A stretch of DNA of 64,000 bases from Sphingomonas alpina (GTDB lineage: Bacteria > Pseudomonadota > Alphaproteobacteria > Sphingomonadales > Sphingomonadaceae): positions 5,044,501 through 5,108,500 of the forward strand of contig NZ_CP061038.1 of NCBI RefSeq assembly GCF_014490665.1. Reading direction: 5' to 3'. How positions within the stretch are numbered: position 1 is the first letter of the stretch; each line of letters starts with the position of its first letter. The position numbers and the translations under genes are program-made. The notes under the pieces were generated by a model. That model was not told where the DNA came from. It searched no databases and worked only from the letters and a program-made list of their open reading frames with translations. Shown piece by piece: positions 42,051 to 51,668 of the stretch.

Positions 42051-44858
42051 ATGCGGCGTGTGAGTTTTTTCCTGTTCCTGATGTCCACCACCATGGCGGT
42101 ACCGGCGTTCGCGCAGGACGCGCCGCCGGAGCAGCAGAACGTTGAGACTGATTCGCCCGCCGATGACTCCGACATCATCGTCCGCGGATCGCGCAACCTG
42201 CCGGGATCGGTAATCGGCGATATCCCGCCGGAAAAGCAGATCGGTGCGGCGGAAATCCGCTCCTATGGCGTCAGCTCGATCTCCGACCTGCTCGACGAAC
42301 TGGCGCCGCTGACGGGGAGCGGCCGCGGCAGTGGCGGTGCGCCGGTGGTGCTGCTCGACGGCAAGCGCATCTCGGGCTTTACCGAAATCCGCGACATCCC
42401 GACCGAGGCGATTCAGCGGGTCGAGATCCTGCCCGAGGAGGTTGCGCTGAAATATGGCTATCGCGCAGACCAGAAAGTCGTGAACGTGGTGCTGCGCCGC
42501 CGTTTCAAGGCGACGACGCTCGAGGCGGCCGACCGCGCGGCGACCGCGGGCGGGCGCAACACCGCACAGGGCGATGCCGACCTGCTCAGCATCCGGCGCG
42601 GCGGGCGGTTTAACCTGCACTTGAAATATCAGGGCAGTTCGGCGCTGACCGAGGCCGAGCGCGACATCAATCCGCTGCCGAGCCAATTCTCGACCCAGGG
42701 CAATATCGTCGGTGTGCGGAGCGACACCAATCCCCAGGGCGAGATCGACCCCGCACTAAGCGCGCAATTCGGATCGCCGGTAACAGTGGCGGGCGTGCCC
42801 ACAGGTGCGGCCTCCGGCATTCCGTCGTTCGGCGACTTCCTCGCCACCGCCAATCGCCCGACGGCCAGCGATCCGCGCCCTTATCGCACCTTGCTGCCGT
42901 CGAGCAGCAATTTCAGCGCGAATGCGGTCTATGCCCGAACGATCTTCGGCAATGTCTCGGCCACGCTGAACGGCGAACTCGAAACCAGCGACAGTATCAG
43001 TACCAACGGGCTGCCCGGTGTGTCGCTTGGGCTTGCGGCCGGCAATCCCTTTTCGCCCTTCGCGACCGACGTGACGCTCAACCGCTCGCTCGACGCCTTC
43101 TCGCCGCTCAGGCAGCGCAACTCCACTGTCTCCGCCCATCTCGGCACGACGCTCAACGGCGCGATCTCGACCTGGCAATGGTCGCTGACCGGCACCTATG
43201 ACCGCAGCGAGAACAGGACGATCACCGATACCGGCGTCGATACCGCGGCATTCCAGGCGCGGCTCAATGCCGGCGATCCGACCGCCAATCCGTTCGGCCC
43301 GCTCGGCCTGACGGAATTTGGTGCCGGCCGCGCCAATCGCGCTTATGCCACTTCGAACAATCTCGATGTCGATGCCCTGTTCACCGGCAGCCTGTTCAAG
43401 CTGCCGGCCGGCGCAGTCGCGACGAGCATCCGCGTTGGCGCGCAGAGCAACGATTTTTCCAGCCGCACCTATCGCGCCGACATCGTGTCGCCGGGCCAGG
43501 TGTCGCGCGATATCGTCAATGGCCAGATCAATGTCGACCTGCCGATCGCCAATAAATCGAAGGATGTATTGAGCGCGCTCGGCAAGCTGTCGGCCAATGT
43601 CAATTTTGCCGCGGACCATCTGTCGGACTTCGGCACGCTGACCACCATCGGCTATGGTGCCAACTGGTCGCCGGTCGAGGGCGTGCGAGTGATCGTGTCA
43701 CATACCGATCAGGACAATGCACCGACCGCGCAACAGCTTGCCAATCCGCAGATCATCACCCCCAATGTGCGCGTGTTCGATTATCTGCGCGGTGAAACGA
43801 CGACGGTGTCGATCATCTCGGGCGGGAATGCCGATCTGCGGGCCAATAACAGCCATGTGACCAAAGTCGGGCTAACGCTCAATCCGTTCAGCAAGACCGA
43901 CCTGACCCTGACTGCCAGTTATGTGAAGAGCCGAACCGACGATCCGACCGCCTCCTTCCCCTCGGCCAGCGCGTCGCTCGAGGCGGCGTTTCCCGGTCGC
44001 TTCACGCGCGATGCGACCGGGGCGTTGATCCGGGTCGACACGCGTCCGATCAACTTCGCGCGCAGCGAGCGATCGGAACTGCGCTGGGGGATCAACTTCT
44101 CCAAGAGCCTCAAGTCGAAGATCCAGAAAGAAATCGAGGCGTTTCGCGCCGGCACCGGGCCCAATCCGTTCGAAGGTTTGAGGCGGCCGGGGCAGGATGG
44201 CGATCGCGGCGGACGGCGGGGCGGCGACGGGGCAGGGGGTGACCGGCCGGATGGCGGTGCGCCCGGCACCACTGCCGATGGCGGTACCCCCGATGGCGCC
44301 CGGCCGCGCTTCGGCGGCGGGCGTGGCAGCGGAGGCGGCTTTGGTGGTCGCGGCGGCGGTGGTGGCCGGGGCGGCGGGCGGCTGCAGTTCGGCATCTTCC
44401 ACACCTGGCACTTCACCGACAAGGTGCTGGTCGCCGATAACGGGCCAAGCCTCGACCTGCTCAACGGCGATGCGATCGGTAGTGGCGGCGGCCAGTCGCG
44501 GCATGAGGTGCAGCTGCAGGCCGGTTACACCAACAATGGCGCGGGCTTGCGGCTGTCGGGCAATTATCGCAGCGGCACGCGCGTCAATGGCGGCACACCC
44601 GCCGCGCCCGAGCCGCTCGCCTTTTCCGCGCTGACCACTCTGAACGTGCGGTTGTTCGCCGATCTCGGCCAGCGGCTCGAACTGCTCAAGAAGCATCCCT
44701 GGCTGCGTGGCACGCGGATCACCTTGTCGTTCGACAATGTGTTTGACAGCCGCCAGCGCGTGACCGACGTGAATGGCGAGACGCCGATCAGCTACCAGCC
44801 CGACTATCTCGACCCGCTCGGCCGCACCGTGCGATTGAGTATCCGCAAGCTGTTCTGA
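42051..44858 (+). CDS. TonB-dependent receptor with Gly/Arg-rich insert
   Basis: This 935-residue outer-membrane receptor has a signal peptide (about 1-22), the plug signature GSGGAPVVLLDGKRISGFTEI ... VEILPEEVALKYGYRADQKVVNVVLR, and a C-terminal barrel ending in IRKLF. The ATG at 42051 is used because GGAG precedes it at the right distance; the frame is open from a GTG at 42027. About residues 706-780 are a low-complexity stretch dominated by Gly, Arg and Asp, which is not part of an ordinary barrel loop. The gene stands alone between the CitMHS gene and a convergent acyl-CoA dehydrogenase; the ligand is unknown. Confidence 0.9.
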   Translation: MRRVSFFLFLMSTTMAVPAFAQDAPPEQQNVETDSPADDSDIIVRGSRNLPGSVIGDIPPEKQIGAAEIRSYGVSSISDLLDELAPLTGSGRGSGGAPVVLLDGKRISGFTEIRDIPTEAIQRVEILPEEVALKYGYRADQKVVNVVLRRRFKATTLEAADRAATAGGRNTAQGDADLLSIRRGGRFNLHLKYQGSSALTEAERDINPLPSQFSTQGNIVGVRSDTNPQGEIDPALSAQFGSPVTVAGVPTGAASGIPSFGDFLATANRPTASDPRPYRTLLPSSSNFSANAVYARTIFGNVSATLNGELETSDSISTNGLPGVSLGLAAGNPFSPFATDVTLNRSLDAFSPLRQRNSTVSAHLGTTLNGAISTWQWSLTGTYDRSENRTITDTGVDTAAFQARLNAGDPTANPFGPLGLTEFGAGRANRAYATSNNLDVDALFTGSLFKLPAGAVATSIRVGAQSNDFSSRTYRADIVSPGQVSRDIVNGQINVDLPIANKSKDVLSALGKLSANVNFAADHLSDFGTLTTIGYGANWSPVEGVRVIVSHTDQDNAPTAQQLANPQIITPNVRVFDYLRGETTTVSIISGGNADLRANNSHVTKVGLTLNPFSKTDLTLTASYVKSRTDDPTASFPSASASLEAAFPGRFTRDATGALIRVDTRPINFARSERSELRWGINFSKSLKSKIQKEIEAFRAGTGPNPFEGLRRPGQDGDRGGRRGGDGAGGDRPDGGAPGTTADGGTPDGARPRFGGGRGSGGGFGGRGGGGGRGGGRLQFGIFHTWHFTDKVLVADNGPSLDLLNGDAIGSGGGQSRHEVQLQAGYTNNGAGLRLSGNYRSGTRVNGGTPAAPEPLAFSALTTLNVRLFADLGQRLELLKKHPWLRGTRITLSFDNVFDSRQRVTDVNGETPISYQPDYLDPLGRTVRLSIRKLF

Positions 44859-44860
44859 CC

Positions 44861-46582
44861 TTAGGCCGCGAAGGTTTCCGCCGGGATCGAATACAGGACA
44901 TCCGCCTTCGCCGTCGCCGCTGCCTTCAGCCCCATCGCTTCCGGCACGATCTGCGCGACATAGAATCGCGCCGCGGCCGTCTTCATCGCCAGGAAGGCAG
45001 GGTCGCCATCCGACGTCGCTGCGATCCGGCCCTGCCGCTCCATCAGCCAGCCGCATACCGCGGTCGAGAGCATGGTCAGGAAGGGATAGCTCGCGGCGAG
45101 TTTGTCATCCGCGTCGAGCGTCATCAGGCCGCGGCCAATCTCCTCGCAGGTGTCGATCAGCGTGATCAGCCCCTGATCCTCCGCCTCGGCGCGCATATCG
45201 GCGATCAGTTGCGCGAATACAGCTCCATTAGCGAGGCCGAGCTTGCGCCCGACCAGATCGGCGGCCTGGATGCCGTTGGTGCCTTCATAGATCGGGGTGA
45301 TGCGCGCCTCGCGGAACAGCTGCGCTGCGCCGGTCTCCTCGATATAGCCCATGCCGCCATGGACCTGGATGCCGAGCGAGGTGACCTCGCAGCCGATATC
45401 GGTGCCATGTGCCTTGGCCAAAGGCGTGAGGATCTCGAGCCGGTCCTGCGCGCCGGCCTCGCCGAGCGCGGCACGATCGACCTGTGCTGCTGCGAGATAG
45501 ACCAAAGCACGAGCCGCCTGGGTCTGCGCCTTCATGCGCAGCAGCATGCGGCGGACATCGGGATGCTCGATGATCGCGACCGACTCGCGGCTGGTGGAAC
45601 CTGCCCGGGCCGACTGGATCCGCTCGCGGGCATAGCCGACCGCGGTCTGGGTCGCGCGCTCGGCGATCTGCACGCCCTGCAGCCCGACATTGAGCCGCGC
45701 ATTGTTCATCATCGTGAACATCGCGCGGATGCCGCCAAATTCGCCGCCGATCAGCTCGCCGATGCAATCGTCATTGTCGCCGAAGCTCAGCACGCAGGTC
45801 GGCGAACCATGCAGGCCCATCTTGTGTTCGATCGACACCACCCGGACATCGTTGAAGTCGCCCGGCGTGCCGTCCGCGTTCAGCCGGTATTTCGGCACCA
45901 GGAAAAGCGAGATGCCCTTGGTTCCGGCCGGCGCGTCGGGCGTGCGGGCGAGGACGAGGTGGACGATGTTCGGCGCCATGTCGTGATCGCCGAACGAAAT
46001 GAAGATCTTGGTGCCCTTGATCGACCATTTGCCGTCGCCGAGCGGCTTCGCGCTGCTGCGCAATGCGCCGACATCGGATCCGGCCTGCGGCTCGGTCAGG
46101 TTCATCGTGCCGGTCCATTCGCCGGTCGCGAGATGCGGCAGATACAGCGCCTGCTGTTCGGGCGAGCCGTGATGCGCCAGCGCCTCGATCGCCCCGACGG
46201 TCAGGGTCGGTGCAAGCGCGAAGCTCATATTGGCGCCGCCCAGCGTGTCGAGCACTGCGGTCTGGATCGCGAAGGGCAGGCCCTGGCCGCCAAACTCCTC
46301 CGCCACGCCGATTGTGCCCCAGCCGCCCTCGACATAGTCGTGATAGGCCTTCACGAACCCGTCGGGCATGACCACGCCTTCGGGCGTCCATTTCGCGCCG
46401 ACCGTATCGCCTGCGCGGTTGAGCGGCGCCCATTCGCCCTCCGCCAGCTGACCGACGCCGTCGAGCACCGCGTCGACCACATCGGACGAGGCAGCGGCGA
46501 AGCGTTCGCTTTCCGCCAGCTCGCCGATGCCGACGATATGATCGAGCACGAAACGCTGGTCTGCGGTGGCTGGCGTGAACAC
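44861..46582 (-). CDS. Acyl-CoA dehydrogenase (DmdC-like long form)
   Basis: The 573-residue flavoprotein has the acyl-CoA dehydrogenase core: MNLTEPQAGSDVGALRSSA for FAD and substrate contact, KIFISFGDHD, the MNNARLNVGLQGVQIAERA helix, and the base-bearing region GGMGYIEETGAAQLFREARITPIYEGTNGIQA. The extra N- and C-terminal domains match the 570-600-residue group that contains DmdC and FadE-like enzymes. It desaturates an acyl-CoA at the alpha-beta position, feeding electrons to ETF. It ends two bases from the receptor's stop (convergent) and is divergent from the Sua5 gene. Confidence 0.92.
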   Translation of the reverse strand: MFTPATADQRFVLDHIVGIGELAESERFAAASSDVVDAVLDGVGQLAEGEWAPLNRAGDTVGAKWTPEGVVMPDGFVKAYHDYVEGGWGTIGVAEEFGGQGLPFAIQTAVLDTLGGANMSFALAPTLTVGAIEALAHHGSPEQQALYLPHLATGEWTGTMNLTEPQAGSDVGALRSSAKPLGDGKWSIKGTKIFISFGDHDMAPNIVHLVLARTPDAPAGTKGISLFLVPKYRLNADGTPGDFNDVRVVSIEHKMGLHGSPTCVLSFGDNDDCIGELIGGEFGGIRAMFTMMNNARLNVGLQGVQIAERATQTAVGYARERIQSARAGSTSRESVAIIEHPDVRRMLLRMKAQTQAARALVYLAAAQVDRAALGEAGAQDRLEILTPLAKAHGTDIGCEVTSLGIQVHGGMGYIEETGAAQLFREARITPIYEGTNGIQAADLVGRKLGLANGAVFAQLIADMRAEAEDQGLITLIDTCEEIGRGLMTLDADDKLAASYPFLTMLSTAVCGWLMERQGRIAATSDGDPAFLAMKTAAARFYVAQIVPEAMGLKAAATAKADVLYSIPAETFAA

Positions 46583-46632
46583 GGGGGCAGGTCCTCTTAT
46601 CTCTCAGGCTTCCTGCGGCTATAGCGCGCCCG

Positions 46633-47628
46633 ATGACCGTTCCAAGCCCAACGATGACGACTCGCGTCCTGCACTATGGCGCTGACGCGATCGCCGAGGC
46701 GTCGCAGCTGATCGCGGCGGGCGGAATCGTCGCCGTCCCGACGGAGACGGTATACGGCCTTGCCGCCGACGCGACCGACGCGCGCGCGGTCGCCGCGATC
46801 TACGCCGCCAAGGGCCGACCGAGCTTCAATCCGCTGATCGTGCATGTGCTCGATCTGGCCGCGGCGCAGCAGTTGGCGGTGTTCGACGATATGGCGCTGC
46901 GGCTGGCCGAGGCGTTCTGGCCCGGCCCGCTGACCCTGGTCCTGCCGCTCGCCAGGGATGCGCCGGTCGCGTCGCTGGTCACGGCCGGCCTGTCGACCAT
47001 CGCGATCCGCATGCCTGCGCACCGCGCGATGCGCGCGCTGCTCGCCGCGACGGGCAAGCCGCTCGCTGCGCCGTCCGCCAATGCGAGCGGCGGGATCAGC
47101 CCGACCCGCGCGACGCATGTCGTGGCCAGCCTTGGCGGGCGAATTCCGCTGGTCATTGACGATGGTGCGACCGAGGCAGGGCTGGAATCGACGATCGTGG
47201 GCATAGCGGGCGGGCTGCGGATCCTGCGGCCGGGGCCAATCACCGAGGACGCTCTTCATGATCTCTTTCCCGGCGAAGGCCGGGGGCCAGCTCCACCGTC
47301 CGCCGTTACTGGACCCCGGTCTTCGCCGGGGAAGCCGCCAGTGACCGCGCCCGGTCAGCTTGAAAGCCACTACGCGCCCAGCAAGCCGCTCCGCCTCAAC
47401 GCCACGTCCGCAAATCAAGGCGAGTGGCTGATCGGCTTCGGAGCGATCGCCGGTGACGAAACCCTGTCGGAGAGCGGTGATCTTGGCGAAGCCGCAGCGC
47501 GGCTGTTCGATTTGCTCCACCGTGCGGATGCAAATGACCGCCCGCGGATCGCGGTCGCGCCGATCCCGCACGATAGTCTCGGTATTGCAATCAATGACCG
47601 ATTGCGCCGTGCGGCACACCGCGATTGA
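46633..47628 (+). CDS. sua5: L-threonylcarbamoyladenylate synthase (Sua5 type)
   Basis: A 331-residue YrdC-plus-Sua5 protein. The YrdC domain shows VAVPTETVYGLAADAT, KGRPSFNPLIVHV, FWPGPLTLVL, IAIRMPAH and PLAAPSANASGGISPT; the C-terminal Sua5 domain begins near SHYAPSKPLRL. It makes threonylcarbamoyl-AMP for the universal t6A37 tRNA modification. The linker between the domains (about residues 211-235) is encoded by a copy of palindromic repeat family 1 (47265-47334), read in frame as a Pro/Gly-rich segment. An ATG at 46654 is an alternative start. Confidence 0.92.
   Translation: MTVPSPTMTTRVLHYGADAIAEASQLIAAGGIVAVPTETVYGLAADATDARAVAAIYAAKGRPSFNPLIVHVLDLAAAQQLAVFDDMALRLAEAFWPGPLTLVLPLARDAPVASLVTAGLSTIAIRMPAHRAMRALLAATGKPLAAPSANASGGISPTRATHVVASLGGRIPLVIDDGATEAGLESTIVGIAGGLRILRPGPITEDALHDLFPGEGRGPAPPSAVTGPRSSPGKPPVTAPGQLESHYAPSKPLRLNATSANQGEWLIGFGAIAGDETLSESGDLGEAAARLFDLLHRADANDRPRIAVAPIPHDSLGIAINDRLRRAAHRD
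47265..47334. repeat. Palindromic repeat family 1, copy c, inside the Sua5 coding sequence
   Basis: Arms 47265-47290 and 47309-47334 match the family 1 core GGCGAAGGCCGGGG and its complement, with a short 18-base loop. It lies wholly within the sua5 frame, in the linker between the two domains, and does not break the frame. Confidence 0.85.
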
Positions 47629-47692
47629 GCATCTTTACGAAGTCGCAACGATAGGTCATCTTCTTCCGCGCAAGATATAAGGGGAGAGCAAC

Positions 47693-48424
47693 ATGACCAA
47701 TACGCAACGCGGACTCGCGGAGTTTCTCGGTACATTCTGGCTCGTCTTTGGCGGTTGCGGCAGCGCGGTGTTCGCCGCTGCCTTTCCGGAGGTGGGCATC
47801 GGGCTGGCGGGCGTCTCGCTTGCCTTTGGTCTGACCGTGCTGACCATGGCCTATTCCATCGGCCATATCTCGGGCTGCCACCTTAACCCGGCGGTGACCA
47901 TCGGCCTGTGGGCCGGTGGGCGTTTCGCCGCGAAGGATATCCCGCTCTACGTCATCGCCCAGGTACTCGGCGCAGTCGTCGCGGCGGGCCTGTTGTTCGT
48001 CATCGCCAGCGGCAATCCCGATTATTCGCTCGCGGCCAACGGTCTCGCCGCCAATGGTCTCGCCGATCATTCGCCCGGCCATTATTCGCTTCAGGCCGGC
48101 CTGATTGCGGAGGTCGTGCTGACCTTCTTCTTCCTGCTCGTGATCATGGGCTCGACCGACACGCGCGCACCGGCCGGCTTCGCGCCGATCGCGATCGGCC
48201 TCGCGCTGACCCTGATCCATCTGATCAGCATCCCGATCACCAACACCTCGGTGAACCCGGCGCGCAGCACCGGTCCGGCGCTGATCGTCGGTGGCTGGGC
48301 GCTGACCCAGCTGGTCTGGTTCTGGGTCGCGCCGATTGCCGGCGGCATCCTTGGCGGGCTTGTCTACAAGGCGCTCGGTGCCGATGCGAAGCCCAAGCCG
48401 CCGATCGAAGGCGAGGCGCTTTAA
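47693..48424 (+). CDS. aqpZ: Aquaporin Z
   Basis: The 243-residue channel has six membrane helices and both NPA boxes ([10 protein letters not shown] and [12 protein letters not shown]) with the AqpZ-type pore residues around GCHLNPAVT and the N-terminal [21 protein letters not shown]. It passes water across the inner membrane. GGGGAG precedes the ATG. It is monocistronic and followed by a strong terminator. Confidence 0.95.
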   Translation: MTNTQRGLAEFLGTFWLVFGGCGSAVFAAAFPEVGIGLAGVSLAFGLTVLTMAYSIGHISGCHLNPAVTIGLWAGGRFAAKDIPLYVIAQVLGAVVAAGLLFVIASGNPDYSLAANGLAANGLADHSPGHYSLQAGLIAEVVLTFFFLLVIMGSTDTRAPAGFAPIAIGLALTLIHLISIPITNTSVNPARSTGPALIVGGWALTQLVWFWVAPIAGGILGGLVYKALGADAKPKPPIEGEAL

Positions 48425-48463
48425 GCGCGTAGCGTTTGCAAAGCAGGCTCGATTGCCCGACGG

Positions 48464-48491
48464 AAGCCCGGCCCGATCGCCGGGCTTTTTG
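48464..48491 (+). terminator. Intrinsic terminator of aqpZ
   Basis: AAGCCCGG (48464-48471) pairs with CCGGGCTT (48480-48487) around an 8-base loop and runs into TTTTTG. It is 40 bases after the aqpZ stop, a textbook factor-independent terminator. Confidence 0.9.
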
Positions 48492-48553
48492 TCGAAGCAC
48501 CTGCCATTGAGCGGGAGTAGAATGCCCTGTTGTCCGCGCAGCTGACGGTCGAG

Positions 48554-49033
48554 CTACTTCTCGACCTGCCAGTCGGGCTGACAAAAGCCAGTCATCGCTT
48601 GATCGGTCGGGTTCAGTGGAGACCGATCAGCCTGGCATGCTTCCGGACCCGGGAAAAGGGATAGGGTTGCCTGATCAGACCGCCAATGGGAGGGCGGCTG
48701 ATTTCGATAACCGCTGAGCACGATCGACTGGAAATGGCACCTTACCGTGTAGATCGGCTTGATCGCATGATGGCTGGCCGTTGCCCGTTGTCGCGCAGGC
48801 CTGCAGTGCTCACGGCGCGTCAGCACGCGATCAATGTTGATTGGCGGGCAGCCACCCTCGCCTGGCTCTGCGCAACCATCACGAAAGCGGTCGAGGGTCA
48901 GGGCAATGCCAAGCTCTATCGAGGTCGGCTTGTATTCAACTTCCCGCGCCGCTCCTGCTGAGGGACAGATTGCCAGCCCAAGGATGAACCCTACCGCACC
49001 TGTCCGTTTCCAGTCCCCCGGCATTTCGATCAT
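48554..49033 (-). CDS. Hypothetical small exported protein (doubtful)
   Basis: An open frame of 159 codons occupies the gap between aqpZ and msrA. I do not recognise the product. The first ~28 residues look like a signal peptide (GAVGFILGLAICPSAGAA), followed by a Cys-containing stretch (DGCAEPGEGGCPP) and a tail with little character. There is no convincing ribosome site, and base composition is slightly lower in GC than in neighbours. It could be a genuine small secreted protein, a decayed gene whose second half has drifted, or chance. The rest of this 679-base gap holds only the aqpZ terminator. Confidence 0.3.
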   Translation of the reverse strand: MIEMPGDWKRTGAVGFILGLAICPSAGAAREVEYKPTSIELGIALTLDRFRDGCAEPGEGGCPPINIDRVLTRREHCRPARQRATASHHAIKPIYTVRCHFQSIVLSGYRNQPPSHWRSDQATLSLFPGPEACQADRSPLNPTDQAMTGFCQPDWQVEK

Positions 49034-49103
49034 GTGACTGATCTTTCACGGTTTGCGGTTGCCTCAATCCGCCCCCCGTACCCCGCCCCCGAATCCGCCA
49101 TAG

Positions 49104-49649
49104 TCAGGCCGTCTCCGCCGCCTTGATCCGCGCGGCGAAGCTCTTCCGGAGCTTCTTCAGCTTGGGCGGGATCACGGCTTGGCAATAGGGATTACGCTGT
49201 CCTTCGCCCTGCCAATATTCCTGGTGGTAGTCCTCCGCCGGATACCAGTCGGTCAGCGGTTCGATCGTCGTCACGATCGGGCCGCTGACGTCGATCGCGG
49301 CGCGCGCCATCGCCGCGCGGGCTTCGGTCTCCTGTTCGGGCGAATGCGGGAAGATCGCCGAGCGGTACTGTGTGCCGACATCGTTGCCCTGGCGGTTGAG
49401 CTGCGTCGGATCATGCGTCGCGAAGAACATGTCGAGCAGGTCCCCATAGCTGACCTGATCGGTATCGAAGGTCACGCGGATCGCCTCGGCATGGCCGGTA
49501 TCCCCGCCGCAGACCTGGCGATAGGTCGGGTTGGGCACGGTCCCGCCGATATAGCCGCTCTCGACCTTTTCCACGCCGATCACGTCATTGAACACCGCTT
49601 CGGTGCACCAGAAACACCCGCCCGCCAGCGTAGCCACTTCGCTTGCCAT
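49104..49649 (-). CDS. msrA: Peptide-methionine (S)-S-oxide reductase
   Basis: The 181-residue product is MsrA: catalytic motif [11 protein letters not shown], the substrate Glu and Tyr in [26 protein letters not shown], and YHQEYWQ near the C-terminus. It reduces methionine-S-sulfoxide residues. The ATG at 49649 is chosen (the frame is open to 49757, but family similarity begins here). The single CFWC cysteine pair and no MsrB fusion indicate a stand-alone enzyme. It is divergent from galE. Confidence 0.94.
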   Translation of the reverse strand: MASEVATLAGGCFWCTEAVFNDVIGVEKVESGYIGGTVPNPTYRQVCGGDTGHAEAIRVTFDTDQVSYGDLLDMFFATHDPTQLNRQGNDVGTQYRSAIFPHSPEQETEARAAMARAAIDVSGPIVTTIEPLTDWYPAEDYHQEYWQGEGQRNPYCQAVIPPKLKKLRKSFAARIKAAETA

Positions 49650-49746
49650 GATAAGCTCCTCGTTTTGTCTCACTAAGATAGGATCGCGGTGGCGTGAGGC
49701 AATCCGCGCTGATAGGCGGACACGCGAACGAAGCGAGGTCAAGACG

Positions 49747-50742
49747 ATGCGCGACATGACGGTGCTGGTGACGGGTGGAGCGGGCTATATCGGCAGCCAT
49801 GCGGTGCTGGCGTTGCTCGATGCCGGGTACCAGGTCGTGGTGGTCGACAACCTCGTCACCGGCTTCGCGTGGGCGGTCGATAGTCGCGCGACCCTGATCG
49901 AGGCGAATATCGAGGATGATGGCCGCGTGCGCGCCGCGATTCGCGGCCATCACGTCAGGGCGATCATGCATTTCGCCGGCTCGGTGGTGGTGCCGGAATC
50001 GGTCAGCGATCCGCTCAAATATTATCGCAACAATACGGTGGCCAGCCGGTCGCTGCTGGAAAGCGCGGTCGCGGAGGGCGTGCCGCATTTCATCTTTTCC
50101 TCGACCGCCGCGACCTATGGCACGCCGGCGACGGAGACGGTGTCCGAGAACAGCCCGACCGTGCCGATCAATCCGTACGGCATGTCGAAGCTGATGACCG
50201 AGGCAATGCTGCGCGATGTCGCGGCGGCGCACCCGGTCAACTATGCGGCGCTGCGCTATTTCAACGTCGCCGGTGCCGATCCGCAGGGCCGCAGCGGGCA
50301 ATCCACTGCCGGCGCGACCCATCTGATCAAGGTCGCAGTCGAGGCTGCAACCGGCAAACGCTCCTCAGTGGCGGTGTTCGGCAATGATTTCGATACGCCC
50401 GACGGGACCGGGGTGCGCGACTATATCCATGTCAGCGACCTTGCCGCGGCGCATGTCGCCGCGCTCGACCTGCTGATCGCCGATCCGGCGAAGAGCCACA
50501 TCCTCAACGCCGGCTATGGCCATGGCTTCTCGGTCATGCAGGTGCTCGACGCGGTCGACCGGGTCACCAATCGTACGATCGAGCGCCGCATCGAGGGGCG
50601 CCGCGTCGGCGACCCGGCGGCATTGATCTCCGATAACAAGGCGATCCTGGCAACGCTCGACTGGACGCCGCAGCGCGACGATCTCGACACGATCGTCGGC
50701 GATGCGCTGGCCTGGGAGCGCAAGCTGGCCGAGCGGCAATGA
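49747..50742 (+). CDS. galE: UDP-glucose 4-epimerase
   Basis: A 331-residue extended short-chain dehydrogenase: NAD motif [26 protein letters not shown], the catalytic YGMSK pair (Tyr, Lys), [11 protein letters not shown], and [15 protein letters not shown], all typical of GalE. It interconverts UDP-glucose and UDP-galactose for surface glycans. GAGG stands 8 bases before the ATG at 49747. Its stop overlaps the start of the EamA carrier. Confidence 0.93.
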   Translation: MRDMTVLVTGGAGYIGSHAVLALLDAGYQVVVVDNLVTGFAWAVDSRATLIEANIEDDGRVRAAIRGHHVRAIMHFAGSVVVPESVSDPLKYYRNNTVASRSLLESAVAEGVPHFIFSSTAATYGTPATETVSENSPTVPINPYGMSKLMTEAMLRDVAAAHPVNYAALRYFNVAGADPQGRSGQSTAGATHLIKVAVEAATGKRSSVAVFGNDFDTPDGTGVRDYIHVSDLAAAHVAALDLLIADPAKSHILNAGYGHGFSVMQVLDAVDRVTNRTIERRIEGRRVGDPAALISDNKAILATLDWTPQRDDLDTIVGDALAWERKLAERQ

Positions 50743-51668
50743 GTGGTGCACGGATCGGGACCGAGACACCGCGATCGGCACGGCTCGCAGTTCTGATTCC
50801 CTTCACCATCGTCACCTTGATCTGGGGGTCGACCTGGCTGGTGATCAAAGGTCAGCTTGGGGTCGTGCCGCCGAGCTGGTCGGTCACGTATCGCTTTCTC
50901 ATCGCCGGCTGCGTGATGCTGGCCTGTGCCGTGTACCGACGCGAACCGCTGCGGCTCGATGCGCGCGGCTGGGCCTTTGCAGCGGCGCTGGGGCTGACGC
51001 AATTCTGCCTGAACTTCAATTTCGTCTACCGCGCGGAAGGCTATGTCACCTCCGGTCTGGTTTCGGTGGTGTTCGCGCTGATGCTGGTGCCCAACGCGCT
51101 GTTCGCCCGGATCTTCCTTGGCCAGCGGATGGGCGGGCAATTGCTTGTCGGTTCTGGAGTGGCGATCGCGGGCATCGCCTTGCTGTTCCTCCATGAAGCG
51201 CGGTCGGGCGCCTCCGGCACGCACGCTGCGCTGGCCGGCATCGGCATCACGCTTTGCGGCGTGTTGTCCGCCTCGACTGCCAACATCATGCAGGGAACCC
51301 AGACCGCCAAACGCTACCCCATGATGACGATGCTCGGCGCGGCGATGCTGATCGGCGCCGCGATCGACGCGCTGCTTGCCTGGATTCTGACCGGGCCGCC
51401 GGTGTTCGATGCGCGCCCTACCTATATCCTTGGCCTGCTCTATCTCGGCGTGATGGCCTCAGCGGTCGCGTTCACGCTCTATTTCAACGTGCTCAGGGTG
51501 ATCGGCCCGGCCAAGGCGGCCTATTCGGGGGTGATCGTGCCGGTCATCGCGATGCTGCTGTCGACGATCTTCGAGGGCTATCGCTGGTCGCTGCTTGCCG
51601 GCGCGGGCGCGGTGCTGGCGATGATCGGGCTGGTCATCGCACTCAGGGCGCGCAGGCCGAACCGGTAA
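50739..51668 (+). CDS. EamA-family (DMT) transporter
   Basis: This 309-residue membrane protein has ten predicted helices in two EamA repeats; the first opens with TIVTLIWGSTWLVIKGQLG and the second with LYLGVMASAVAFTLYFNVLRVIGPAKAAY. Such drug/metabolite carriers export amino acids or metabolites. It overlaps galE by 4 bases. Its last 91 bases overlap the 3' end of the convergent oxidoreductase gene. Confidence 0.9.
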   Translation: MSGARIGTETPRSARLAVLIPFTIVTLIWGSTWLVIKGQLGVVPPSWSVTYRFLIAGCVMLACAVYRREPLRLDARGWAFAAALGLTQFCLNFNFVYRAEGYVTSGLVSVVFALMLVPNALFARIFLGQRMGGQLLVGSGVAIAGIALLFLHEARSGASGTHAALAGIGITLCGVLSASTANIMQGTQTAKRYPMMTMLGAAMLIGAAIDALLAWILTGPPVFDARPTYILGLLYLGVMASAVAFTLYFNVLRVIGPAKAAYSGVIVPVIAMLLSTIFEGYRWSLLAGAGAVLAMIGLVIALRARRPNR

